A program made the translations under genes and the position numbers. Below are positions 7,883-16,800 of a DNA stretch of 33,823 bases, piece after piece. Under the pieces are notes generated by a model, which was not told the origin of the DNA, ran no database searches, and saw only the letters and a program-made list of their open reading frames with translations. Source of the DNA: a bacterium (GTDB lineage: Bacteria; UBP6; UBA1177); contig JAKLDO010000031.1 in the NCBI GenBank assembly GCA_022703485.1, forward strand, positions 1 through 33,823, written 5' to 3'. Position 1 is the first letter of the stretch, and each line of letters begins with the position of its first letter.

Positions 7883-7997
7883 AACTCACCCGGTCCCTCT
7901 CTTTCAACCCATTCCCTAAATCCCTTTCCCTTTTAAAAAGGAAAGGGACTTAAAACTCCCCTTCTTTCCTCAGAGAGAAGGGGGTGGGGGATGAGTT
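7883..7997 (-). repeat. Foldback element, copy 2 (upstream of lipoprotein paralog B)
   Basis: 115-base non-coding element with imperfect terminal inverted repeats, AACTCACCC (7883-7891) and GGGATGAGTT (7988-7997). Inside are two hairpins: CCCTTTCC/GGAAAGGG around a TTTTAAAAA loop, and CCCCTTCT/AGAAGGGG. It fits exactly between the TAA of a truncated gene (7996-7998) and the ribosome binding site of the lipoprotein gene. Over the 126 bases from start codon to stop codon it differs from copy 3 by one base by eye (T for C in the first hairpin loop). Confidence 0.85.
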
Positions 7998-8160
7998 ACC
8001 ACCCGTCAGTTTCGCAATTCTCCTCATTGTATCCGCTGCAAGTTGAATTGCAAGCGGCTGTTCCGTCGATATATTCAACATCAACTTCTTTATAAAGGAT
8101 AACTGCAAACTGCAACTTGCGATTCAGGCAGTTATGATTATTATACTGCTGAAAACCGCC
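7996..8160 (-). pseudogene. 3' remnant of a Cys-rich protein gene
   Basis: The minus-strand frame is open from after a TGA near 8164 to TAA at 7996-7998 but has no start codon. It encodes a tail ending ACNSTCSGYNEENCETDGW. The same tail, ACNSTCDGYNETNCEADGW, ends the fragment at 30681-30852, also directly before a foldback element and a lipoprotein gene. The shared tails are about 79% identical in DNA by eye, with mostly synonymous changes, so they derive from a real coding gene. The fragment stops short of map, which starts at 8191 on the other strand. I read it as the 3' end of a lost upstream cassette gene. Confidence 0.55.
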
Positions 8161-8190
8161 AGTTCATGTAAACGGAATGCGGAGCTGAAA

Positions 8191-8946
8191 ATGACCGGTA
8201 TCATTATAAAAACACCTGAGCAGATCGGGAAAATACACGAGGCTGGAAAGATACTTGCAGAGCTTTATGCCGAACTGAAAAATTATATCCGGCCCGGAGT
8301 TTCCACACTCCAGATAGACAGTTACGCCGAAAGGTTCATAAAAAAAAGAGGCGGATATCCGACTTTCAAATCGGTTATGGGATACAGACACGCCACCTGC
8401 ATCGCAATAAATAACGAAGTCGTCCACGGAATTCCGAAAAAACACAAGATCGTAAAAAGAGGCGATATCGTGAAAGTCGACTGCGGAGTCACACTTAACG
8501 GCCTTATCGGAGACAGCACAGAGACATATCTCATGCCCGGAGCAAATGACACCGCAAAAAAGCTCGTTGAAGTCACAAGAAAATGCCTTGAGATCGGAAT
8601 TCAGGAATGCGTTCCCGGAAAAACCATCGGCGACATCGGTGCCGCGATACAGGAATATGCGGAAAGCAACGGATTTTCAGTAGTCACGGAATATGTCGGT
8701 CACGGAACAGGGGTCCATCTTCACGAAGATCCCGCGGTACCCCATTTCGGCACACGGGGAGAAGGTGAAAAACTTGTCGAAGGTATGGTGCTCGCAATAG
8801 AACCGATGATAAATGAAGGATCATACAAATGCAGAACGCTTGATGACGGCTGGACGGTCGTGACAGTTGACGGAAAGCTGAGCTGTCAGGTCGAACATAC
8901 CGTGGCAATAACCGCACAGGGACCGAAGATACTTACAATTTTTTAG
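8191..8946 (+). CDS. map: Methionine aminopeptidase, type I
   Basis: Protein of 251 residues that removes the initiator Met from nascent proteins. All catalytic residues fall at the E. coli positions: H79 (NEVVHGIP), metal ligands D97 and D108 (VDCGVTLNGLIGDST), H171 (GHGTGVHLHE), E204 (AIEPMIN) and E235 (VEHTVAI). It has no N-terminal zinc finger, as expected for type Ia. The ATG at 8191 is preferred over one at 8134, because the family starts at MTGIIIKTPEQI, GGAG lies just upstream, and the earlier codons overlap the gene remnant on the other strand. It is followed by the 8959 gene, whose Shine-Dalgarno overlaps the map stop codon, and then nth. Confidence 0.95.
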   Translation: MTGIIIKTPEQIGKIHEAGKILAELYAELKNYIRPGVSTLQIDSYAERFIKKRGGYPTFKSVMGYRHATCIAINNEVVHGIPKKHKIVKRGDIVKVDCGVTLNGLIGDSTETYLMPGANDTAKKLVEVTRKCLEIGIQECVPGKTIGDIGAAIQEYAESNGFSVVTEYVGHGTGVHLHEDPAVPHFGTRGEGEKLVEGMVLAIEPMINEGSYKCRTLDDGWTVVTVDGKLSCQVEHTVAITAQGPKILTIF

Positions 8947-8958
8947 GAGGACTATCTG

Positions 8959-9276
8959 ATGAAATATGTCATATTTTTTCTCATCACACTTTTCCTTCTT
9001 GCAAACTTCTGCTGGGAAGGGAAACCCTTGTGGAAACACATTGCGCCTAAAGTGAGCAGTACATTCGAGGAAGTCAAGGATGACAGCGAAAAGACCCTTG
9101 AAAAAACTACAGCCTCCATCAAAAAAGGGCTTGATGAGACCGGAAAAAGCATAAAAGAAGGTGCCGAAAAACTGAAAGAGACCGTTAAAGATGAACCGAA
9201 AGCCGAGATATCTGAAGAAGATAAAGAAAAGCTCAACGAAATAATCATCAAAAATAAAGATAAGAACAAAAAATGA
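8959..9276 (+). CDS. Small anchored Lys/Glu-rich coiled-coil protein
   Basis: Protein of 105 residues, family not recognised. Residues 1-17 are a hydrophobic anchor or signal peptide; the rest is strongly charged, with Lys and Glu alternating in heptad-like blocks (EKTLEKTTASIKKGLDETGK), predicting one long helix or coiled coil outside the membrane. AGGAGG at 8945-8950 overlaps the map stop codon and lies eight bases before the ATG. Its stop overlaps the nth start (ATGA at 9273-9276), so map, this gene and nth form one translationally linked unit. Nothing in the sequence gives a specific role. Confidence 0.75.
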   Translation: MKYVIFFLITLFLLANFCWEGKPLWKHIAPKVSSTFEEVKDDSEKTLEKTTASIKKGLDETGKSIKEGAEKLKETVKDEPKAEISEEDKEKLNEIIIKNKDKNKK

Positions 9277-9920
9277 GCCCAATTCCAGTCAAAAGAACCT
9301 TTGAGCTCCTTCACAAATGGGCCGGTACCGTCGGACATGTGCCGATAATAGACCTCATGGCGGCAGGCGGAGACTCGCCATGGAAAATACTTGTCTCCAC
9401 GATGCTTTCCGCAAGAACAAAGGATAGCACCACAGCAAAAGCGTCAATGAAACTTTTTTCTGTCGCCGACACACCTGAGAAAACAGCTAAACTTTCAGTC
9501 GCGAAACTGGAAAAGCTCATATATCCTGTCGGCTTCTACAAGACAAAAGCGCAGAACCTTCACGAGCTCGCAAAGATCGTGCTCGAAAAGTACATTGGAA
9601 AAGTGCCGGGAACCGTTGAAGAGCTCACAACCCTTCCGGGCGTCGGCATAAAAACAGCATCGCTGGTATACATCAAGGCTTTTGACGGATATGACATCTG
9701 CGTTGACACCCATGTCCACAGAATATCCAACATGTGGGAGCTTGTCAGGACTGACACACCTGAAAAAACAAGGATCGAACTTAAAAAAGTCATTCCTCAA
9801 AAATACTGGAAAGAGATAAATCAGTACATCGTCACCCTCGGGCAGACCGTATGCCGGCCTGTGAAACATGAATGTGACAAATGTCCGCTAAGCAGGATAT
9901 GCCCCGCAAGCCAAATTTAA
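9273..9920 (+). CDS. nth: Endonuclease III, DNA glycosylase/AP lyase
   Basis: Protein of 215 residues that excises oxidised pyrimidines and nicks the abasic site in base-excision repair. The helix-hairpin-helix LPGVGIKTAS holds the catalytic lysine K127, and D145 in VDTHVHRISN is the catalytic aspartate. The C-terminal 4Fe-4S cluster loop is intact: C194-x6-C201-x2-C204-x5-C210. All positions are shifted by seven from the E. coli enzyme, consistent with a slightly longer N-terminus. The ATG overlaps the stop of the coiled-coil gene. The MutY-specific C-terminal domain is absent, so it is not an adenine glycosylase. Confidence 0.93.
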   Translation: MSPIPVKRTFELLHKWAGTVGHVPIIDLMAAGGDSPWKILVSTMLSARTKDSTTAKASMKLFSVADTPEKTAKLSVAKLEKLIYPVGFYKTKAQNLHELAKIVLEKYIGKVPGTVEELTTLPGVGIKTASLVYIKAFDGYDICVDTHVHRISNMWELVRTDTPEKTRIELKKVIPQKYWKEINQYIVTLGQTVCRPVKHECDKCPLSRICPASQI

Positions 9921-9921
9921 T

Positions 9922-9950
9922 TTGACCAAAACATATCAAGTCGCTATATT
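9922..9950 (+). promoter_or_regulatory. Promoter of the RhuM-like gene
   Basis: TTGACC (9922-9927, five of six), a 17-base spacer and TATATT (9945-9950, five of six) lie in the short gap after nth. The gene at 9979 therefore probably has its own transcript rather than depending on the map-nth unit. Confidence 0.55.
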
Positions 9951-9978
9951 CCATTATGTTTAACGGTGATTTGAGAAA

Positions 9979-10842
9979 ATGGTGAGTTCAGGAATTGAGA
10001 ATAATCAGATTATAATTTATCAGCCGGAAAAAGGCCTTTCATCTCTTGAAGTCAGGCTGGAAGGAGAAACCGTATGGCTCACTCAGAACCAGATGGCTGA
10101 ACTTTTTGAAAAAGACAGATCAACTATCACAGAACACATCATTAATATTTATCAAGAAGGTGAACTTGAAGAAAGTTCAACTCGTGGGAATTTCCCACAA
10201 GTTCGAATTGAGGGTGGCAGGAAAGTTTCAAGAAGAGTTGATTTCTACAATCTTGATGTAATTATTTCAGTCGGTTACAGAGTTAAATCGCGCCGGGGAA
10301 CACAGTTCAGAATATGGGCAAATCAAGTACTGAAAAATTATCTGATGAAAGGTTATGCACTTAATCAACGGATAGAACACATCGAACATAAGCTTTACGA
10401 GCATGAAAAAAAGTTTGAACTGATCATTCATCAGGCACTTCCACCAAAAGAAGGAATCTTTTTTGACGGTCAGGTTTTCGACGCATATGAGAAAGCAGTT
10501 TCATTTATAAAAGAAGCAAAAAGTTCCATAATTCTAATCGACAACTATATTGATGAAACGGTATTTGCAATGCTATCAAAACGGAATTCAGGTGTAAAAG
10601 CAACCATTTACACATCAAAACTGACCCGACAGCTGAAGCTTGATCTTGAAAAACACAATACACAGTACGAAGCAGTAGAAGTAATTACTTTTGAAAAATC
10701 CCATGACAGATTTCTGATCATTGACGAAAAAACTGTTTATCATATCGGGGCATCGCTTAAAGATCTTGGGAAAAAATGGTTTGCATTCTCAAAGATATCA
10801 ATTGACCCTGAATTTATATTTTCACAATTAAAACATTTTTGA
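9979..10842 (+). CDS. RhuM-family protein with C-terminal PLD-like domain
   Basis: Protein of 287 residues. Residues 10-128 match the RhuM family: VWLTQNQMAELF, a winged-helix-like DNA-binding start, then NIYQEGELEE, RRVDFYNLDVIISVGYRVKS and RGTQFRIWANQVLKNYL. The tail (about 155-287) looks like a phospholipase-D-type domain with one HxRx4D motif, HDRFLIID (242-249), so a nuclease working as a dimer is possible; the usual Lys is Arg. RhuM-type genes are scattered among bacteria and often sit in islands. Here a single gene with its own promoter lies between nth and the convergent Omp85 gene, and its codons look more A/T-ending than its neighbours'. The true role is unknown; defence or regulation are both possible. 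Confidence 0.75.
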   Translation: MVSSGIENNQIIIYQPEKGLSSLEVRLEGETVWLTQNQMAELFEKDRSTITEHIINIYQEGELEESSTRGNFPQVRIEGGRKVSRRVDFYNLDVIISVGYRVKSRRGTQFRIWANQVLKNYLMKGYALNQRIEHIEHKLYEHEKKFELIIHQALPPKEGIFFDGQVFDAYEKAVSFIKEAKSSIILIDNYIDETVFAMLSKRNSGVKATIYTSKLTRQLKLDLEKHNTQYEAVEVITFEKSHDRFLIIDEKTVYHIGASLKDLGKKWFAFSKISIDPEFIFSQLKHF

Positions 10843-10856
10843 AATATGCACATTCC

Positions 10857-13808
10857 TCAGAAAGTTGATATGAAAATATGGAAAGCCCAGATACCGTCAG
10901 CCCATTCCTCTTCATATTTCTGCGGCCTGAGGTTGAAACCGACCTGCGCAGTCACCGCACCGATAGGAGTTAAATAAGTAAAACCTCCTCCTGTGGTGTA
11001 GCGGAAAAGGTCATTTTCCGTCAGGTTGCTGATCTTTTCCCACAAGTTACCGAAATCGAGGAATGAAATCAGATACATGCTCTCGAAAAGTTTGAATCTC
11101 AGCTCATTCCGTACGAAGAAATAATATTTTCCCTGAAGCGATCCTGTCGTGTGATCCACCGGGATCATCTCGTTATTGAAAAAACCTCTGATTGTCGTCG
11201 AACCGCCGAGCTTGAGCACATCATCTGAGGTGAGCTCTCCTTCGTGCAGAATGAGGAATGCCGTTTCAATGAACGAGTGGAAGATTATTGTGTCTCTGGG
11301 TTCAAGGTCACCTGCAAAATTAAGCCTGTACTGGAGAGGAACATAAAAAGCGAAATTGTTCTCGAACTGTGTGAACTTGCTCCCTTCACCGTATATCGTG
11401 GACTTGTTGAACACCTTGAACGAAGTCTTGTAGCCCTTTATCGGGAAGAAAAGCGAGTCCCTGAAATCGATGTATCCCCTGAACTCAGGAGAGACCTGAA
11501 GACTGTCAATGTCCGAATATGTAACTTTTCCCTCAGCATCCTCTTCGTGGTCGCGTTCCATCTGGTAAGCGAGCTCAAGGCCTGTAGAAAGGAAGAAGTT
11601 GTTGTTGAATCTCCTGAAAAGACTGAAGAAGAGACCGTACTTGTCTATCATGTACGGAAGATATGCATTGCTTCTTATATCGTGGATATGGAACACCTCG
11701 ATCTGTGATGACAGCGGGACACTTGGGAGATAAAGATCAGGAAAAATGAACGCAAGATTTATTTTTCTCTCTATCTGCTCGCCCAGCGAGAAATCCCTGC
11801 CGTAATATTTTCTGAACTTGTCTCCCATGAAGATCTCAAGCTTCCTTGAAAGCTGAAAACTCAGCTTTGTCGAGAATCCCGAGCCGAGATAGTTCTTCCA
11901 CTCGATCAGTCCCGTAACCCTCGGGCCTTCATCGGTACTTATGCCGACACCGGGCACAAGTTTCCACCTTTCGATCTCACCGACAACGACAGTTACATCC
12001 TTTTCAGCGGCAGGGAATTCAGGATCTATGAAAGATATGGATACCGAATCGAAAACCCCGGTCTGAAGAAGGTTTCTGCGACTGTAGGCGAAAGACTCGC
12101 CATTGAGAGTGTCCCCCGATTCGATCCTCAGAACGCTTTTGATAACACCCTGCTTAGTTATGTGGTTACCGGCGATAACCACCTCAGTGACCTTGACAGG
12201 GAAAAGATATTCCGCCTTGAAATGAAGGTCCACCTTGTTACCGCTGAACCTTTCCTCCTCGGTCACCCATGCAAACAGGTATCCTTTCTTTGCAAGATAG
12301 CTGACGATCCTTTCACGGTAGACATTCACAACTCTGTCACTGTAAGGGATCTCGTTTGTCAGTATGAGCTTCCCTTTTATCATTCTGTCAAGAGCACCGT
12401 CGCCTGTCTCTACAGTAACCTTCGAAAGCATGAATTTCTCTTTTTCCTTGACTCCGACATGAAGGAAAAGCTTCCCCGAATCGTCAATGATCTCGGAACT
12501 CACTACTTCAGCATTTATGTAGCCTTCGTTCTGATAGACCTTCTTCACTATTTCACCGATCTCACCCAGATAATCTTCCGGGATCGCAAGGGGGGAATCA
12601 GGGAGCATCACTTTGTCCTTCGGGCTTTTCGAGATCGTCCTGACCCTTTCATTATCAGTATCCTTGTAACCGCCTCCGGTATCGTTACGGTTTATCTTTA
12701 TTTCAGGAAAATCCTCCTCTTCTATCTTTTTTTCGATGAAGTCCTTAAGCCTTGAAACGACAAGAGAGCGGTTCGACACAGATGCCCCTGTAAATATAAT
12801 ATCATTGATGAACCTTCTCTCTTTCTGCATTATGTCGACCTTCAAGGTTCTCGATTCATTGCTTTTCATGGGGTTGCGCGTCGAAGCGGAGACCTTTATT
12901 ACAGCGTCGTGATACCCGTATGCCTGAAAAAAGCGGAGAAGCTTTCTTTCAACACCTTCTTTGTCAAAATAGTAATTGCTCACCGAAACGATGACTTTTT
13001 TAATTGTGTCAACAGAGAACGAACCTGTTTCAGGGATCTCAAGAATATAGTGCGGACCCTGATTGACAGTGAATATAACCCTTCCATTCTCACCTTTGCC
13101 TATCTTCGTCGATACATCAAGATAATCCCTGTCCCTGAAATAATTTATCAGATATTCGTTCATATCATCGATGTTCCTGTCAGTGAAAGGTTTCCCTCTG
13201 AAACTTGCGGCAAGATCGAATTCCAGCCTTCTTCTCACAGATTTGAACATGCTGCCCGAAAGAACGATCTCTTTTATTTTTTCCTGAGGACCTTCTGTAA
13301 TGTTTATCTTTATCTTGACCGAATCATCCCCTGTTATGTCGGTCGCCACATTGACAAGCGTATCGAAAAAACCCTCCTCACGGTAAAGGAATATTATCTC
13401 CTCCCTTATCTTTTCGAGCTTACTGCTGAAAAGAGGCATGTTAAGCCCTATGTCCGCGGCGAGCTTCACATCCTTGTTAGACATCTTTGAATTGCCTTTG
13501 ATGGAGATATCCTTTATGAAAAGCTGAGGCACGCCTTTTATCGTAAGCTCAATATCACCCTGATCATCCCTCGACTCTGTCACGACTATCTGCTCGAAAA
13601 GCTTTGTGGCATAAAGCAGTTTGACAGTCCTTCTCACATCCCTGACAGAATAACCGGAGCCTTTTTCGACCTTTATCAGACTGCCGAAACGGCTTTTTTC
13701 AAGAGGACTGTCCCATATCACTTTTGATATCAGATCTTTTGAATGAATAGGCATTGAGACCGCTATCAGCAGTATAAATGTAAAAAGGGATTTCCTATTC
13801 AAAAACAT
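10857..13808 (-). CDS. Omp85-family outer-membrane assembly protein (TamA/BamA-like) with about seven POTRA domains
   Basis: Protein of 983 residues. A signal peptide (to about residue 23) is followed by some 570 residues with a repeated POTRA pattern (strand - helix - helix - strand, with G.......V...L...G and Y...GY.dA..). I count about seven repeats, the fifth with a polar insert of about 50 residues. The C-terminal 380 residues are the 16-strand barrel; the loop-6 motif is IRGF (873-876), and the chain ends in Phe as outer-membrane proteins do. It is longer than E. coli BamA (about 800) or TamA (about 580). The gene overlaps the end of the upstream tamB-like gene by 14 bases, so the two are probably partners, and a TamA-type role is more likely than BamA. 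Confidence 0.85.
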   Translation of the reverse strand: MFLNRKSLFTFILLIAVSMPIHSKDLISKVIWDSPLEKSRFGSLIKVEKGSGYSVRDVRRTVKLLYATKLFEQIVVTESRDDQGDIELTIKGVPQLFIKDISIKGNSKMSNKDVKLAADIGLNMPLFSSKLEKIREEIIFLYREEGFFDTLVNVATDITGDDSVKIKINITEGPQEKIKEIVLSGSMFKSVRRRLEFDLAASFRGKPFTDRNIDDMNEYLINYFRDRDYLDVSTKIGKGENGRVIFTVNQGPHYILEIPETGSFSVDTIKKVIVSVSNYYFDKEGVERKLLRFFQAYGYHDAVIKVSASTRNPMKSNESRTLKVDIMQKERRFINDIIFTGASVSNRSLVVSRLKDFIEKKIEEEDFPEIKINRNDTGGGYKDTDNERVRTISKSPKDKVMLPDSPLAIPEDYLGEIGEIVKKVYQNEGYINAEVVSSEIIDDSGKLFLHVGVKEKEKFMLSKVTVETGDGALDRMIKGKLILTNEIPYSDRVVNVYRERIVSYLAKKGYLFAWVTEEERFSGNKVDLHFKAEYLFPVKVTEVVIAGNHITKQGVIKSVLRIESGDTLNGESFAYSRRNLLQTGVFDSVSISFIDPEFPAAEKDVTVVVGEIERWKLVPGVGISTDEGPRVTGLIEWKNYLGSGFSTKLSFQLSRKLEIFMGDKFRKYYGRDFSLGEQIERKINLAFIFPDLYLPSVPLSSQIEVFHIHDIRSNAYLPYMIDKYGLFFSLFRRFNNNFFLSTGLELAYQMERDHEEDAEGKVTYSDIDSLQVSPEFRGYIDFRDSLFFPIKGYKTSFKVFNKSTIYGEGSKFTQFENNFAFYVPLQYRLNFAGDLEPRDTIIFHSFIETAFLILHEGELTSDDVLKLGGSTTIRGFFNNEMIPVDHTTGSLQGKYYFFVRNELRFKLFESMYLISFLDFGNLWEKISNLTENDLFRYTTGGGFTYLTPIGAVTAQVGFNLRPQKYEEEWADGIWAFHIFISTF

Positions 13809-16800
13809 ATTCCAACCTCAGGTCGAACCCTATTCCGCCGTAACTGTTCTCAAGACTGTCCCTGTTCTTCCACTCGAAAGCGGTGTCAAGGTTCTTCTTT
13901 CTGTATTTCAGCTCTATCCTCTGGTCTTTTGTGTCTGACGGGTTGGTCTCAAAAAGGAGAAAAAGATCGCTGTAGATCTCTTTTTCAGCTACAAGCATGA
14001 GAATGGTCTTGCTGTCAAGCTCCGAATATCTCGGAACAAGCTCGAACCTCGACAGTCTGAAATTCCTTTTGACCTCCGTAGTTATTCCCATGATGTCAGT
14101 GACCGCCGCTATCGCAAGGTCTCCGGTCATCTGGTCACCAGTATTTCCCCACAGGAGCAGAGATATGAGCTGAGACTGGTCAAGCTGCGGAATGCTGTCA
14201 AATGTCACCCGAAGGTCTCCGTCAAAAGGATACCCCACGGCATACATTATGACTTTGTATTCTTTTTCATCCTCGGCCCTTTTCTCTATCACATTCCTGT
14301 AAGACTCTATATCGATGTAAGGATTGACCCCGCTCCCCTTTTCAAACGAGATCATTCCTCTTTCAATGGTGAAATCGTTCTGCTTATATTCGAGGCGGCC
14401 GTTCTTGAGAAGGATGGTGCCTTCTATGTCAGGCTTTTTTGTCGTGCCGGTTATATGTCCGTCAATGAACAGTTCAGCTTCGACAAGATTGGTCTTCACT
14501 TTTATGTTGTTCTTTCCCGTTATGTTAAGATCGAGGTCTATCGGAACGGACTTCCTTATTTCAGATCCTGACTGCTTCTTTCCGAACTTTGAGATCATTT
14601 TCAGAAGATCGCTGTCCAGAGAGACGGGCTGATTGTAAACTACATTCTTCAGCTCAACATCACCGCTCACCGATATCTGTTCAGGATTGAACATTATGAT
14701 GTCAAGGTTCGTGGACAGCCCGAAATCGCCGACCTGGGCAAGTTTTCCCGTCAGGTTTACAAGTTTCAGCGACACCGAAGCGTTATTGAACGGGAAGATA
14801 CTCCCCTCACCGCGGAGGACCACTTTGCCTCCCCCTGCAAAACCTCTGAAATTTTCAATTGTCCACTTTCTGTTCTTTATGTTTATTCCGGCATTGATGC
14901 CGTTAAGCACTATCTGCGGATTATCGATCCTGTATGAACCGTCGACAAGAGTAAGAGATCCGTCCACATCGCCGCCTCTGAGACCGAAATCAAAATATAT
15001 CTTCCCGTCAAAACCCGAAAGCATATCAGGATAGAGCATTTCAAGCATTCTCGGGAATGCGACACCTTTCACTTTGAGTTCCGGAACATAATCTTTAACC
15101 GTCCCTTCCACTGAGAAATTCGCCGTTTCACCGTCAAAGAAGCTCTTTTCTATCACAAGATCATCGATATCGCCCCTGACCAGCACCGGAGCCGAATTCC
15201 TCACGAAAAATCCCGACTGCTCAGCCATAAGTTTAGATATCTTCGCATTTACGCTGCCCCCTTTCAGATCGGCATCAGCCGACACTTTCAGGAAGAAATC
15301 ACCAACTTTGTACAGGAAATCGTCAAGTTTCAGCTCAGCTTCGAACTTTTCCGTATCAAGGTCTTTCATGAATGCCTTTGCTGTAACGCTTTTACCGAGC
15401 TTTGCTTGAGCAACCAGTTCTGAAGACTCTCCTTTATAACCGGCTTTTAGCGATAAATTCCCCATTTTTATCTTTTCAAACTCTACATTCTTCAATCCGA
15501 GAGACAGTTCAATATCAGGGGCGAAAAGATCTCCTGTCACTCCGGCAGTTAAAGAAGGATCCTCAAAAGTTACCGTCCTGTCCTTGAAAAAATCCTCGCA
15601 GGAGCAGTTAGATGCGCGCAGAGTTATGTCTGCCATGTAATCTTTCTTTGAAACATTTCCCGATATGTCGACGACCGTGCCTCCATATTTCACCGAACTT
15701 TTCTCGACATTGAACGCTCCATCCGAATCGACGACCTTCACGACACCTGAATCAAGCAGTTTCACGCCGCTAACCTGTATGTTATCAGCTTTCAGGACAG
15801 CATTCAGCCTGTCAAGGTCGTTCTGATAGTAACCTTCGGCATTAAGCTGCACACTTCCTGTAAAAGCGCCTGCATCAAGACCGAACACCGAAGCGGCATC
15901 CTTCACCGAACCTTTTGCATCATTGATCACGAACGATGTTTTTATCGGGGTAGGGTTGAAATCTATAGCAACAGAGGAATTCTTTGAAATGAGCGATCTC
16001 TGACGAACCTCGTTTATCCTGAGATCGAGCACAAAATCTTTCATTGAGGTCGTTATATTACAGCTTTCGGCATCATATCCGGCAAAGTGACAGGCCGTCC
16101 CGTTGAAATTTCCTGTAATTACCGGATTCTCGTAATATGATGTCACCAGCGCCTCTATCGAGCCCTTTCCCTTTACATCGAAACCCGTTATCATTTTTAC
16201 ATCATCAAGGTTTATCCATGACCCCGGCATAACCGGAATGTGGAATTTCATGCTGTCGGCAAAACCGTACCACGAATCCTTCACAATAAGCCGGCTTGTT
16301 TCATCTTTCGTCTTTACTATCGCATCGTGAAGTTTTACACCGTCAGCTCCCACTGTTGCATGCCCTGTAACAAAGACCTCTCTGGGAAGGTCAAGTATAG
16401 TTCTGTTGTCGACATCAAAATCATTCACAGTGAAATCGACCGATGCATCAGCAGAAAGTGTTTCAGTTGAAAAAACATAGTCGGCACTGCCTGAAACGAT
16501 AAGGTTCACTATTCCGCTTGTCGTCATTCTGTCAAGGCAGTTATCCAGATCGAACCTGTAAAGCATTGCAACGCCTCTGATCTTTTTTTCATTGTAAGGC
16601 CAGATGCCGTCGAGAGAAAGGAAGACCTCATCTTTGTGGAACAGGTTAAGCCTGTCAATGTACATTTCAGTAGGGGTTATCTTAAGAAATGCATGTATGT
16701 CCCATGGCATGAATCCTTCATAAAGCACATCTGACACCGATATCGCAGTCTCGACAAAAGGGACTTTTCCTGATACGCCCACCGTGAAATCAGCATTGAA

